Source: Candidatus Nanopelagicales bacterium
GTDB taxonomy: Bacteria > Actinomycetota > Actinomycetes > S36-B12
Direction of reading: 5' to 3'
Length of the DNA stretch: 64,000 nucleotides
NCBI GenBank assembly: GCA_018402235.1
Contig: JAGYJJ010000002.1
Coordinates: 279,159 to 343,158, forward strand
The position numbers and the translations under genes are program-made. Position 1 is the first letter of the stretch; the number at the start of each line of letters is the position of its first letter. This document shows positions 30,579 through 40,941 of this stretch, piece by piece. The notes under the pieces are model-generated. The model made no database searches and was not told the DNA's origin. It saw only the letters and a program-made list of their open reading frames with translations.

Positions 30579-31613
30579 TTAGCGGCGCGGTTCGGAAACC
30601 AACACCTGCTGCAATGCTTCGAATTCCTCGACGCATTTGCCGGATCCGAGGGCGACGCAGTCCAGCGGGCGCTCAGCGATGATGATCGGCATACCGGTCT
30701 CGTGACGCAGTCGCTCATCTAGACCGCGCAACAAAGCACCACCGCCAGTGAGCACGATGCCGCGATCCATGATGTCGCCGGACAACTCCGGCGGAGTGCG
30801 ATCGAGGGTGGCCTTGACGGCGTCGACGATCGCATTGACAGGCTCGTCCATCGCGCGCCTAATTTCCTCAGCTGAGACGACGATGGTGCGCGGTAGACCG
30901 GTCACGAGGTCGCGGCCTCGAATTTCCGCATGCGGTTCATCGGGCAGCGGGAATGCCGAGCCGATGGCGATCTTGATCTCCTCGGACGTGCGCTCACCCA
31001 ACATCAGGGAGTATTCCTTCTTCACGTACTGAATGATCGAGTTGTCGAGTTCGTCGCCACCAACGCGTACGGACAAGCTCGTGACGATGCCGCCGAGTGA
31101 GATGACGGCCACCTCGGAAGTTCCACCGCCAATGTCCACAACCATGTTGCCCGTGGGCTCGTGCACGGGAAGTCCCGCACCAATTGCCGCGGCCATCGGC
31201 TCTTCGATGATGAAAACTTTGCGAGCGCCAGCTGCATACCCCGCGTCTTTGACCGCGCGCTGCTCCACCCCAGTGATACCCGAGGGAACACACACGATCA
31301 GCCGCGGCTTAGCCAGATGACGGCGACGATGCACCTTCTGGATGAAGTAGCGCAGCATGCGCTCGGTGGTATCAAAGTCGGCGATGACGCCGTCCTTCAG
31401 CGGGCGGATGGCAACAATGCTGCCCGGGGTGCGGCCGATCATTCGCTTGGCTTCTGAGCCCACCGCAAGAATTCCGCCGGTATTGTTGTTGATGGCAACC
31501 ACGGATGGTTCGTTCAAAACGATCCCGCGGCCACGGACGTAGACCAAGGTATTGGCCGTGCCCAGGTCCACGGCCATGTCGCGGCCGACGAACGAGGTGC
31601 TGGCGGGCATCAC
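30579..31613 (-). CDS. mreB: Rod shape-determining protein MreB (bacterial actin)
   Basis: 344 residues. Actin-fold motifs are seen: [25 protein letters not shown] (phosphate 1), [21 protein letters not shown] (phosphate 2) and the adenosine site [18 protein letters not shown]. MreB filaments organise side-wall synthesis. It is first gene of the mreBCD-mrdA-rodA unit on the minus strand. Its presence argues for a rod-shaped or side-wall-growing cell, unlike polar-growing mycobacteria. Confidence 0.96.
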   Translation of the reverse strand: MMPASTSFVGRDMAVDLGTANTLVYVRGRGIVLNEPSVVAINNNTGGILAVGSEAKRMIGRTPGSIVAIRPLKDGVIADFDTTERMLRYFIQKVHRRRHLAKPRLIVCVPSGITGVEQRAVKDAGYAAGARKVFIIEEPMAAAIGAGLPVHEPTGNMVVDIGGGTSEVAVISLGGIVTSLSVRVGGDELDNSIIQYVKKEYSLMLGERTSEEIKIAIGSAFPLPDEPHAEIRGRDLVTGLPRTIVVSAEEIRRAMDEPVNAIVDAVKATLDRTPPELSGDIMDRGIVLTGGGALLRGLDERLRHETGMPIIIAERPLDCVALGSGKCVEEFEALQQVLVSEPRR

Positions 31614-31671
31614 GGGCCTTTCCGTCGGGGAAGTACTCAGGGGGAAATACTGCAGAGGCCAGACTACGCCG

Positions 31672-33021
31672 TCACCCGCCCCCTTCCACCAGGCGCGCCC
31701 TTTGGACCTCCAGCTCCCGAAGGCGCTGCTCCAGGCGATCTACCCAGCCATGGGTGGGGTTCCCCTGAGGCAAGGCCAACGCGAAGGCCTGCGTCACCAC
31801 GGCCCCCAGGTCCGCCCGGTAATCGTGGCCCGAACTTTGAAAGTCGCCCGGGGTCACATCGGTGGCGTACACGGTGTCGACGAGAACCTGGGCCCAGGTG
31901 ATGGCCGGCCGCCAGGTCATCTTCGCGGGAACGCCGCGTCCGCGGGGTTGGTCAACGCCGAGCCACTGTGGCCGAGCGTGCATCAAGTCAGGGCGAAAGC
32001 GCACCACGGGATCACCGTCGTGCTCGAGGAACCACACCCGCGGAGCCGATAGGTCGGATAACGCTCGCTCGGTGAGAACTCCCGAAATTTGTTCGGGCCG
32101 GTCCACAGTGATGGCCACGGATGCGAACATCCGATGGGAATGGTCGTGGTCCCGGCCACCGGGTGTGCCGACCCACACGGCGGCATCAATCCCCAGCCGA
32201 TCGAGATCATCCACTCCGGCCGGCAGTGCGGCTTGCTGAACCTTCGCACCCAGACTCTCCCCGTACAACAGCAGTCGCGGAGGTTGATCATGAAGCGCGC
32301 ATTCCGTAGCAATTGCTTCGAGCAGCGCACTTTGTGTTCGTCGGGCAATGTCCACACGATCAAGAGACAGGAAGCTCGGCAGCAGTCCGTAAGCGATCGC
32401 AACGGACGCGCAATCGCCGCGGGTCAACAACTCCATCACATCCACCGGCGTTGAGTTGGCGTAACCCGTGCCCGCCGGTGCTTGGATGAGCAAACACGAT
32501 CGCTGGAAAGCTTGGGTTCGGCGTAATTCGGCGATTGCCAAACCGACCCGCTGCTCGATTGTTGTGGCTGCGTCGAGTCCCACGAAAACACGAATCGGAG
32601 ATGCCACCGAAGGTTCACCCGTAACGAAGGCAACGTCGTTATCGGTTGTTGCGGTCCCGAGATACCGCGCACCCTCCCGACCAACGTCGCTCAGCCTCAC
32701 CAGGGAATCTGGGCCTGTTGAAACAAGTGGACTATCCGGAGCTTGGGCAAAGCCAGGATCGAGTTCGCGCGCACCATCGCGAAGTTTGCGGACGAAACGA
32801 CGACGCGCCGTGCGCGCAGCAATTGTTGTCGCAGCTACCCCCGCAGCGCCCAAGGCGAGTGTCCGCATACGCGGCCCATCACCACGAATGATCCGTGTTG
32901 CCACAGCGGTGGCCGCGATCGGCGCAGCCGCTAAGCCAATGCCCAGCGCGCCGATAGCGATCGGAAATACGCGTTGGGCTTTGTCCGGCCACGGCATCAG
33001 GGACGGGCCGAAGATGCTCAT
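31672..33021 (-). CDS. Abhydrolase_9 (DUF2319) family membrane-associated alpha/beta hydrolase
   Basis: 449 residues. The N-terminus has hydrophobic segments ([24 protein letters not shown]), followed by a soluble domain with the nucleophile elbow GESLG in [17 protein letters not shown]. Other family blocks are [32 protein letters not shown] and [27 protein letters not shown]. The family is common in actinobacteria; an esterase or peptidase activity is assumed, not shown. It is shorter than usual members of about 550 residues, with a reduced membrane part. It lies between ndk and mreB. Confidence 0.82.
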   Translation of the reverse strand: MSIFGPSLMPWPDKAQRVFPIAIGALGIGLAAAPIAATAVATRIIRGDGPRMRTLALGAAGVAATTIAARTARRRFVRKLRDGARELDPGFAQAPDSPLVSTGPDSLVRLSDVGREGARYLGTATTDNDVAFVTGEPSVASPIRVFVGLDAATTIEQRVGLAIAELRRTQAFQRSCLLIQAPAGTGYANSTPVDVMELLTRGDCASVAIAYGLLPSFLSLDRVDIARRTQSALLEAIATECALHDQPPRLLLYGESLGAKVQQAALPAGVDDLDRLGIDAAVWVGTPGGRDHDHSHRMFASVAITVDRPEQISGVLTERALSDLSAPRVWFLEHDGDPVVRFRPDLMHARPQWLGVDQPRGRGVPAKMTWRPAITWAQVLVDTVYATDVTPGDFQSSGHDYRADLGAVVTQAFALALPQGNPTHGWVDRLEQRLRELEVQRARLVEGGG

Positions 33022-33049
33022 CGATGATGCTTCGGATTGCGGTCAGATG

Positions 33050-33462
33050 TCAGGCCAGACCGGGGAAGAACAACCCGATCTCACGTGCCGCGGAGTCAGG
33101 TGAATCCGAGCCGTGCGTCACGTTCATCTGGGTTTCGGTGGCGAGATCGCCGCGGATGGTTCCCGGAGCCGCGTTGGCCGGATTCGTGGCACCCATCATG
33201 GTCCGCCACGAGGCGATCGCCTCCGGACCTTCGATCACCGCGGCAACGAGGGGCCCACCGGTGATGAAATCGACGAGATCACCAAAGAACGGCTTGTCCT
33301 TGTGTCTCGCCGTAGTGCTCCTGCGGCGATGGCACGCTCAAGCACGCGAAGTTGCAGGGCGACGATGCGAAAGCCCTTGCGCTCGATGCGGGAAAGCACC
33401 TCGCCGATGAGGCCGCGCTCAACGCCGTCGGGCTTGATCAGGACAAGGGTGCGCTCGCTCAC
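33050..33462 (-). CDS. ndk: Nucleoside diphosphate kinase, split by two single-base insertions
   Basis: The frame from 33462 gives [30 protein letters not shown].., typical Ndk. Removing one base near 33320 and one near 33305 restores [24 protein letters not shown]. It then continues in frame to [18 protein letters not shown] and the catalytic-histidine block [16 protein letters not shown] (active His in THGSD). The corrected length is about 136 residues, normal for the family. Ndk transfers phosphate between nucleoside di- and triphosphates. Position next to DUF4233 and folC matches other actinobacteria. Confidence 0.92.
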
Positions 33463-33546
33463 GTGAAGTGTTCCTTTCGTTTCGGGCTTGCAGCTACTCG
33501 GGCTTGCTTCAGTCGCCAGCCTCGTGTGGCGCGAGCCTAGTGGGGC

Positions 33547-33891
33547 CTACAACTCACCCTCGGCGGCGCGTTGCGCGCGTAATGCATCCACGCGCGTGCC
33601 GTTGCGCACCGCGAAGAACCACAGTGCAACGAACACTGCTCCCACCACCCACATCGCCGGAACCCAGAAGCCGCCGGCAAGAACGAACAGTTGCAGCACC
33701 CACCCGAATGTGATGCCCACCACCGGATTGCGCAGGAGCCCTGCTCCCACGACCAGTGCCACCGCCAAAACACCACCGATGGTGAGGGCTGTACCCATGC
33801 TGGCGGTGGCGCCGGTGCCACCGGCTACCAAGGCCGCCAGGAGAACGACGATGGCCTCGGAGATGAGCACCGACGTTCCCAATACGCGCAT
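33547..33891 (-). CDS. DUF4233 family membrane protein
   Basis: 114 residues with about four hydrophobic helices: LISEAIVVLLAALVAG, ALTIGGVLAVALVVGAGLL, GITFGWVLQLFVLAGGFW and MWVVGAVFVALWFFAV. It ends in a short charged tail. DUF4233 genes lie between folC and ndk in most actinobacteria; function is unknown. It starts with a one-base overlap on the folC stop (TGATG). Confidence 0.88.
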   Translation of the reverse strand: MRVLGTSVLISEAIVVLLAALVAGGTGATASMGTALTIGGVLAVALVVGAGLLRNPVVGITFGWVLQLFVLAGGFWVPAMWVVGAVFVALWFFAVRNGTRVDALRAQRAAEGEL

Positions 33892-35306
33892 CAGTCCATC
33901 CTGTCGTCGAACTCATCAAAGGTAGGCATCTCCATATTGCGGCCTAAGTCCCGCGCGAACAACCGGAGCGCATCACCGATGAGCACGACCGATCCGGTGA
34001 TGAGAACGCCCGTTCCGCCAGCGTCGTCCTCGGCGTCGGCCATCGCCATCGCGAGATCCACCGCCGAAAGAAGGTCCTCTTCCACGTAGATGTCCTTGCC
34101 GGCGAACAGATCTTCAGCGATGGTCGCCAAATCGGCAGCCGACATCGCCCGCGGAGATGCCGGGCTCGTGACCACAAGCGCATCGATCACCGGCTCGAGT
34201 GCTTCGAGCACGCCACTGGCGTCCTTATCGGCGAGCACACCCACCACGCCTATCAGCCGATCAAACGTGAAGGAGTCTTGGATCGCGGATGCCAGCGCTT
34301 GCGCTCCATGGGGGTTGTGGGCGGCATCGACGAGCACTGTCGGGTCGAGTCGAATCGCATGCAGCCGGCCGGTCGTCTCGGCTGACGCGAAGCCCTCCCG
34401 CACAAGATCAACATCGAGCGTGCCCTCGGTGCCGAGGAATGATTCGACAGCCGCGATAGCAACGCAGGCGTTCGATGCTTGATGCTCACCAAAGAAGGGG
34501 ATAAAGACGTCGTGGTAGTCCCCACGCAAACCGCGCACACTTATCAGCTGACCGCCCACGGCGATTTCGCGCGAGAGCAATCCGAAGTTCTCACCTTCCA
34601 CCGCGAGGGGAACCTGCAGTTCATCGGCGCGGGTGCGCAGAACCTCGCTGGCTTCTTCAACCTGCACCGCGGAGACCGACGAGCACCCCGGCGCGATGAT
34701 GCCGGCCTTCTCGGTGGCGATCTGGTCGATGGTGTCGCCAAGGTACTCCGCGTGATCCATCCCGATCGGGGTGATGACAGCCACCGATGCCGCCGCCACC
34801 GATGTTGCATCCCACGTGCCGCCCATACCGACCTCGATGACCGCAACATCCACCGGAGCATCGGCGAACGCGGCGTAGGCGAGAGCGGTGATTACCTCGA
34901 AGTAAGACAGGCGCACACCGCCCGATTCCACCGAGTTCTTATCGACGAGTTGGATATAAGGCGCGATGTCGGTCCAGGTTTCGAGTATGCGCTCTTCGGA
35001 GATGGGCTCGCCATCGAGGCGAATACGTTCGCGGGCGTCGACTAGATGGGGCGACGTGTACAAACCGGTGCGCAATCCGTGCGCACGCAGCACCGATTCG
35101 ATCATCCGCGCCGTAGAGGTTTTCCCATTGGTGCCGGCTACCTGGATCACCGGGAATGCGCGTTGCGGATCCCCGAGGAGTTCCATGACCGAGACGATCC
35201 GGGTGAGCGAGGGCTCGATGATGGACTCCGGCCAACGCGAGTCCAACTCGGCCCATAAGCGCGCGAGGTCCACCACTGCAGTGTAGATAGGTAGATAGGA
35301 GGACAA
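33891..35306 (-). CDS. folC: Folylpolyglutamate synthase / dihydrofolate synthase
   Basis: 471 residues. The Mur-ligase-type P-loop is VAGTNGKTSTARMIESVL; the folate synthase block is GLYTSPHLVDARERIRLDGEPIS; the central Mg site is VAVIEVGMGGTWDATS; and LVDAAHNPHGAQAL is the C-terminal domain signature. It adds glutamates to folates. It is divergent from valS across a 74-bp spacer; in many actinobacteria valS and folC instead run in the same direction, so this is a local inversion or rearrangement. Confidence 0.94.
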   Translation of the reverse strand: MSSYLPIYTAVVDLARLWAELDSRWPESIIEPSLTRIVSVMELLGDPQRAFPVIQVAGTNGKTSTARMIESVLRAHGLRTGLYTSPHLVDARERIRLDGEPISEERILETWTDIAPYIQLVDKNSVESGGVRLSYFEVITALAYAAFADAPVDVAVIEVGMGGTWDATSVAAASVAVITPIGMDHAEYLGDTIDQIATEKAGIIAPGCSSVSAVQVEEASEVLRTRADELQVPLAVEGENFGLLSREIAVGGQLISVRGLRGDYHDVFIPFFGEHQASNACVAIAAVESFLGTEGTLDVDLVREGFASAETTGRLHAIRLDPTVLVDAAHNPHGAQALASAIQDSFTFDRLIGVVGVLADKDASGVLEALEPVIDALVVTSPASPRAMSAADLATIAEDLFAGKDIYVEEDLLSAVDLAMAMADAEDDAGGTGVLITGSVVLIGDALRLFARDLGRNMEMPTFDEFDDRMD

Positions 35307-35380
35307 GGTCAGAAGAGTAGGTAGGAGCGGCCTCGGTGGCCGTGGGGAGTTAGCGAGGAGTCCTCCTAGGATGAGACATC

Positions 35381-37983
35381 ATGTCTTTGCCCACTCCCGC
35401 TGCGTCCCTTACAACGACTCCCTCCGTACCCGACAAACCGAGTTTGGATGGCATCGAGGCCACCTGGTCCCAGCGCTGGGAAGACAACGGCACTTTCCGC
35501 TTCGATCGAAGCAAGACCCGCGATCAAGTCTTCTCGATCGACACTCCCCCACCCACGGTGAGCGGTTCGCTGCACGTCGGTCACGTTTTCTCCTACACGC
35601 ACACCGATTGCATGGCGCGCTACAAGCGGATGCGTGGCTTCGAGGTCTTCTACCCGATGGGCTGGGACGACAACGGGCTGCCCACCGAACGCCGCGTGCA
35701 AAACTATTTCGGCGTGCGTTGCGATCCATCGCTTCCCTACCAAGCTGATTTCGAACCCCGGCCGAGCCCGACGCCAAGAACCAACTGCCGATCAGCCGGC
35801 GCAATTTTGTGGAGTTGTGCGAGCGCTTGACCGTCGAAGACGAGAAGGTCTTCGAGGCACTGTGGAGGCGCATGGGGCTGAGCATCGACTGGACGCAGAC
35901 GTATCAGACGATCGATAGCAATGCCCAGCGCACGAGCCAGCTCGCGTTCTTGCGCAACCTCGCGCGCGGTGAGGCGTACCAGTCCGAAGCACCCACGCTG
36001 TGGGACGTCACGTTCCGTACCGCGGTTGCCCAAGCCGAACTCGAAGACCGCGAACGCGATGGTGCCTACCACCGCATCGGATTCCCCAAGTCCAGTCAGG
36101 ACGACGCCGATCGCGTGTTCATCGAAACCACACGCCCCGAACTGCTCGCCGCATGCGTTGCACTCGTTGCGCACCCGGATGATGAGCGTTACCAACCGCT
36201 GTTCGGAAGCACGGTGCGCACACCTGCGTTCGATGTAGAGGTTCCCGTTGTTGCCCACGCTCTCGCCGATCCCGAAAAGGGTTCGGGCATCGCAATGATC
36301 TGTACGTTCGGCGATCTCACCGACGTCACGTGGTGGCGGGAACTGCAGTTGCCCACTCGGCCCATCATCGGCTGGGACGGGCGCATCCGCGGTGAGGTGC
36401 CCGAGTGGATCACCAGCAACAGCGGGCGGGGTTACTACGAGCGCATCGTCGGCGCGACCGCGCACACCGCCAAAGAGCGCATGGTCGAGATCTTGACCGA
36501 GACCGGACATCTCGAAGGCGAGCCCAAGCCCATCAAGCACCCCGTGAAGTTCTTCGAGAAGGGCGACAAACCACTCGAGATCGTCACCACCCGTCAGTGG
36601 TACATCACGAACGGTGGGCGCGATCCGAAGTTGCGCGAAGCACTTCTCGCGCGCGGCAACGAACTCATCTGGCACCCCGAGCACATGCGGGTGCGCTACG
36701 ACAACTGGGTCGAGGGCCTCAACGGCGATTGGTTGATCTCACGTCAGCGTTTCTTCGGTGTGCCGATCCCCATCTGGTACCCGCTCGATGCCGACGGCAA
36801 CCCCGATTACAGCGCACCGATCGTGCCCTCTGAAGATCAACTACCGATCGACCCGTCCAGCGACGCACCCGTGGGCTTCACCGAGGACCAGCGCGGCAAG
36901 CCAGGCGGCTTCATCGGAGATCCGGACGTGATGGATACCTGGGCCACCAGTTCGCTCAGTCCGCAGATCGCTGGCGGCTGGGAGCGCGATCCGGATCTGT
37001 GGTCGCGCGTGTTTCCGATGGATGTACGCCCGCAGGCGCACGAGATCATCCGGACCTGGTTGTTCTCCTCCGTGGTGCGCGCGCACTTGGAAGATGGCTG
37101 CCTGCCGTGGTCCAACGCCGCGATCTCCGGGTGGATCTTGGATCCCGACCGCAAGAAGATGAGTAAGTCCAAGGGCAACGTCGTCACTCCCATGGGTCTG
37201 CTCGATGAGTACTCCTCCGACGCCGTTCGTTACTGGGCTGCCTCCGGTCGGCCAGGCACGGATACCGCTTTCGACGTAGGCCAGATGAAGATTGGCCGCC
37301 GGCTTGCCATCAAAATCTTGAACGCGAGCAAGTTCGTGTTGTCGATGGGCGTGGTGACCGATACCTCAGCCATCACTAACCCACTCGACCTGTCCATGCT
37401 CGGTGCGCTGCGTGAGGTGGTTCGTCAAGCAACGGATGCCTTCGAGAACTACAACTACGCCCGTGCCCTCGAATTGGCCGAGACGTTCTTTTGGACGTTC
37501 ACCGACGACTACGTCGAATTGGTGAAGGAGCGCGCTTACGGCGGTCAGGGCGAAGCCGCGGCCAACAGTGCGAAGGCAGCGCTCGTGCTGGCACTGTCGG
37601 TGCAATTGCGACTGTTCGCGCCGTTCTTGCCGTTCACCACCGAGGAGGTGTGGTCATGGATGCACGAGGGCGATACTTCAATCCACCGCTCTGACTGGCC
37701 GAGCCTGGATGAACTCAGCGTGGCCGAGGGTCACAATTCGAAGGTGCTTGAACGCACCGGCGCTGCCTTGAGCGGCGTGCGCAAGGCCAAGTCCGATGCC
37801 AAGGCTTCGATGAAGGCCGACGTCGCCGAAGCAACCGTGGAGGGAACCCCCGCCGACATCGAGGCGATCGCGCAGGCGCGCGAGGACCTCGCGGCCGCCG
37901 GCACCATCGCGGAGTTGATCTTGGTTCCCGCGTCGGACGATGCCCCGCTCACGGTGAACGCCGTCCTAGCTCCACTCACGTAA
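35381..37983 (+). CDS. valS: Valyl-tRNA synthetase, split by one single-base deletion
   Basis: The first frame (35381 on) carries the HIGH-type motif in VSGSLHVGHVFSYTHTD and reaches QADFEP. The second frame resumes PDAKNQLPISRRNFVELCERL and runs to 37983. Adding one C to the C4 run at 35756-35759 joins them into about 867 residues. Other marks are the CP1 editing domain, KKMSKSKGN in RKKMSKSKGNVVTP, and the anticodon-binding domain. It charges tRNA-Val and is essential, so the break is probably a homopolymer error. A 117-bp palindrome follows its stop. Confidence 0.94.
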
Positions 37984-37984
37984 C

Positions 37985-38101
37985 CGCGAACCTCCCCAGT
38001 TCAGACCTCGAACCGCCCCGCACAAAGCGACGAACCTCCCCAGTGGGGAGGTTCGATGTCGCGTGCGGGGCGGTTCGAGCTGTCAGCTGGGGAGATTCGC
38101 G
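37985..38101. repeat. 117-bp near-palindrome built from 22-bp repeat units, between valS and clpX
   Basis: Centred on 38043 with no length difference between arms of 58 bases. The innermost arm is CGAACCTCCCC (38031-38041), a 3-base loop, then GGGGAGGTTCG. After a 7x7 mismatch comes a perfect 15-bp match (CGAACCGCCCCGCAC with its complement), then a further outer 24 bp with about six mismatches. Along each arm the CGAACC(T/G)CCCC core recurs every 22 bp. It sits between two convergent stops (valS 37983, clpX 38114), so it could act as a two-way terminator, though there is no T-run. Confidence 0.88.
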
Positions 38102-38113
38102 AGGCCGGGGCTT

Positions 38114-39412
38114 TTACGCGGTCTTCTCGCGGCGGGGTGGGGTCTCGCGCACCGCATCGATGTCGCGCGGCACGATCGTCGGATTCACGTTGTCGCGCAC
38201 TACCTCGCCGGTGATGACTACCTTCGCGACGTCGTCGCGACCTGGTACGTCGTACATAACGTGGAGCAGCACCTCTTCAAGAATCGCTCGCAGTCCGCGC
38301 GCGCCGGTGCCGCGCAGTAGCGCGAGATCGGCAATGTGGTCGAGGGCATCTTGATCAAATTCCAGTTCCACACCGTCGATCTCGAACAGCCGCTGGTACT
38401 GCTTGATGAGGGCGTTCTTCGGTTCGGTCAACACCTGCACCAGGGACTCCCGATCCAACTGGCTAACCGACGTGAAAACGGGGAGTCGACCGATGAATTC
38501 CGGAATCATGCCGAACTTCAGCAGGTCCTCGGGCATCACATGGGCAAATACATCGGTGATGTCGGCCTTGTCCTCACGCTCGCCATCCACAAGGTCGTAG
38601 GTGAAGCCGAGATTCTTCTTGCCCAGGCGCTGCTCGACGATCGAATCGAGGCCGGCAAAGGCTCCACCCACGATGAACAGCACATTGGTGGTGTCGATCT
38701 GGATGAATTCCTGATGCGGATGCTTGCGGCCTCCTTGCGGCGGAACCGACGCAGTAGTGCCCTCGAGGATCTTCAAAAGCGCCTGCTGAACACCTTCGCC
38801 GGAGACATCGCGCGTAATGGAAGGGTTCTCGCTCTTGCGCGCCACCTTGTCGATTTCGTCGATGTAGATGATGCCGGTCTCCGCACGCTTCACATCAAAA
38901 TCCGCCGCCTGAATCAACTTCAGCAAGATGTTCTCGACATCCTCGCCCACGTAACCGGCCTCGGTGAGTGCTGTGGCATCGGCAATAGCGAAGGGGACGT
39001 TGAGCATGCGAGCCAGAGTCTGCGCCAACAGCGTCTTGCCCGAACCAGTAGGACCGAGGAGCATGATGTTGGACTTGGCTACCTCGACCTGGTCCTCGCG
39101 GGGCTTCTCACGCGCTTCAGCGGCAACCCGCTTGTAGTGGTTGTACACGGCCACCGAGAGCGCCTTCTTAGCAATGTCCTGGCCGATCACGTACTGATCA
39201 AGGAAGTCGTAAATCTCTTTGGGCTTGGGTAACTCCCCGACCGGAGTCTCGACTGACTCGTTGAGTTCCTCTTCGATGATCTCGTTGCACAGATCGATGC
39301 ACTCGTCGCAGATGTAGACGCCGGGGCCGGCAATCAACTTTTTGACCTGTTTTTGGCTTTTGCCGCAGAACGAGCACTTCAGCAGATCGCCGCTCTCACC
39401 GATCCGAGCCAC
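38114..39412 (-). CDS. clpX: ATP-dependent Clp protease ATP-binding subunit ClpX
   Basis: 432 residues. The N-terminal zinc-binding domain has CSFCGKSQ and ICDECIDLC. The AAA+ core has Walker [16 protein letters not shown], Walker [14 protein letters not shown], the pore loop YVGEDV and sensor regions. The ClpP-docking IGF-type loop is expected near [17 protein letters not shown]. It unfolds substrates for ClpP. It is separated from clpP2 by 175 bp that hold no gene I can see. Confidence 0.97.
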   Translation of the reverse strand: MARIGESGDLLKCSFCGKSQKQVKKLIAGPGVYICDECIDLCNEIIEEELNESVETPVGELPKPKEIYDFLDQYVIGQDIAKKALSVAVYNHYKRVAAEAREKPREDQVEVAKSNIMLLGPTGSGKTLLAQTLARMLNVPFAIADATALTEAGYVGEDVENILLKLIQAADFDVKRAETGIIYIDEIDKVARKSENPSITRDVSGEGVQQALLKILEGTTASVPPQGGRKHPHQEFIQIDTTNVLFIVGGAFAGLDSIVEQRLGKKNLGFTYDLVDGEREDKADITDVFAHVMPEDLLKFGMIPEFIGRLPVFTSVSQLDRESLVQVLTEPKNALIKQYQRLFEIDGVELEFDQDALDHIADLALLRGTGARGLRAILEEVLLHVMYDVPGRDDVAKVVITGEVVRDNVNPTIVPRDIDAVRETPPRREKTA

Positions 39413-39587
39413 GGGTGCCCCTCTCCACGATCGCTACCCGCACAGGGCAACGGCCCCGACTCCGGTGGCGGGGCACTCGTAGGACCGTACCCCCATTTGC
39501 CCGATGATGCCCAGATATCCGCGCGCTACATCTCGCGGAAGTCTCAACGAACGCTCGAGGGTAAATCGGGTAACTCGTTGGGCCCGA

Positions 39588-40202
39588 TCAACCCTTACGC
39601 GAATTGATCACCTGGTCGATGATCCCGTACTCCTTGGCCATGTCGGCGGTGAGGATCTTGTCGCGCTCGATGTCGAGTTCGATCTGCTCCTCGGAGCGAC
39701 CGGTGTGCTTGGCGATAATGCCTTCCATCTCCTTGCGCATCCGCAGGATCTCGTTCGCCTGGATCTCGATGTCTGACCCCTGGCCCCCGCCCTCGGTATA
39801 GGGCTGATGAATGAGAACGCGCGCATGCGGAAGCGCGAAACGCTTACCGGGTGTACCAGCGGCTAGCAGCACTGCCGCAGCCGATGCAGCCTGACCCAAA
39901 CACACTGTTTGGACCTGGGGCTTAACGAACTGCATGGTGTCGTAGATCGCGGTCATCGCGGTATACGAGCCGCCTGGTGAGTTGATGTAGATCTGGATAT
40001 CGCGATCGGGATCCATCGACTCCAAGGTGAGCAGCTGCGCCATAACATCGTCGGCGGAAGCGTCGTCGATCTGGACACCGAGGAAAATAATGCGCTCCTC
40101 GAAGAGCTTTGTGTACGGATTATGTATCCGCTCTCCGTTGGCCGTGCGCTCGCGGAATTCGGGAACGATGTACCTACTGGCCGGTGCGTACAACCCGCTC
40201 AC
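39588..40202 (-). CDS. clpP2: ATP-dependent Clp protease proteolytic subunit (ClpP2)
   Basis: 204 residues. Catalytic Ser lies in [22 protein letters not shown] and His in [11 protein letters not shown]; Asp is in the [17 protein letters not shown] region. The [10 protein letters not shown] form of the serine motif and the order after clpP1 match ClpP2 of actinobacteria, where ClpP1 and ClpP2 form a mixed tetradecamer. It overlaps clpP1 by 4 bp (40199-40202). Confidence 0.95.
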   Translation of the reverse strand: MSGLYAPASRYIVPEFRERTANGERIHNPYTKLFEERIIFLGVQIDDASADDVMAQLLTLESMDPDRDIQIYINSPGGSYTAMTAIYDTMQFVKPQVQTVCLGQAASAAAVLLAAGTPGKRFALPHARVLIHQPYTEGGGQGSDIEIQANEILRMRKEMEGIIAKHTGRSEEQIELDIERDKILTADMAKEYGIIDQVINSRKG

Positions 40203-40822
40203 TTGGCACTTCCCTTCTTGCCCGGAGCGTCTGCATCCGAGCTGTACACATGGTCAATGAGGCCGTACTCGCGGGCTTCTTCAGCGGTGAACCAGCGATC
40301 GCGATCGGAGTCCTTCTCGATTTGATCCACGGTTTGCCCACTGTGTTCAGCGATCAAACTCGCCATTCGCTTCTTGATGAACAACATCTGCTCCGCCTGG
40401 ATTTTGATGTCCGAGGCCGTACCGCCGATGCCGCCCAGAGGCTGATGCATCATCACCCGGGTGTTGGGGGTTGCGTAACGCTTACCGGGCGCTCCTGCGC
40501 ACAAGAGGAACTGACCCATCGAAGCGGCGAGACCCATGGCGATGGTCGCGACCTTGTTCGGGATCAACTGCATGGTGTCGTAGATGACCATGCCCGCGGT
40601 GATCGATCCACCGGGAGAGTTGATGTACAGCGAGATGTCCCGCTCGGGGTCCTCCGCGGCAAGAACTTGGAGTTGCTTGGCGATGCGGTCGGAGTTCTCG
40701 TCGCGCACCTCGCCCTCCAGCCAGATGATCCGTTCACGAAGCAAACGCTCGTCGAGCATGTCGCCGAAGCCGCTCATACTGCCGCCCGCGTTGCGGAAGT
40801 CAGGGGTGCCCAAAACGCTCAC
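40199..40822 (-). CDS. clpP1: ATP-dependent Clp protease proteolytic subunit (ClpP1)
   Basis: 207 residues. Catalytic Ser is in [19 protein letters not shown], His in [12 protein letters not shown], and Asp in [35 protein letters not shown] is the family block. There is no long N-terminal leader. It is the first gene of clpP1-clpP2 and lies 119 bp downstream of tig. An inverted repeat about 70-90 bp upstream resembles a ClgR operator. Confidence 0.95.
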   Translation of the reverse strand: MSVLGTPDFRNAGGSMSGFGDMLDERLLRERIIWLEGEVRDENSDRIAKQLQVLAAEDPERDISLYINSPGGSITAGMVIYDTMQLIPNKVATIAMGLAASMGQFLLCAGAPGKRYATPNTRVMMHQPLGGIGGTASDIKIQAEQMLFIKKRMASLIAEHSGQTVDQIEKDSDRDRWFTAEEAREYGLIDHVYSSDADAPGKKGSAK

Positions 40823-40891
40823 CGATCCTCCTGTAGAAGTAATAGGTCGACCCTAACGGCGATCGAGCCCGAACACATTCCCGCGGGGCCT

Positions 40892-40913
40892 GGGTTCGCC
40901 AACAGCCGAACCC
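40892..40913. promoter_or_regulatory. Inverted repeat upstream of clpP1, ClgR-like
   Basis: GGGTTCG, eight bases, CGAACCC: perfect 7-bp arms. It lies in the tig-clpP1 gap, centred about 80 bp upstream of the clpP1 start. In actinobacteria clpP1P2 is activated by ClgR, whose box has the form CGC-5 bases-GCG. On the minus strand, about nine of eleven core positions fit. It could instead be a tig transcript hairpin, but no T-run follows. Confidence 0.4.
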
Positions 40914-40941
40914 GTCCTATCAGCCCTACGCGCGCCAATCG

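Noticed and set aside
35381..35830. Programmed frameshifting in valS
   Set aside because: No slippery heptamer with downstream structure is evident, and unrelated genes in the window show the same single-base pattern.
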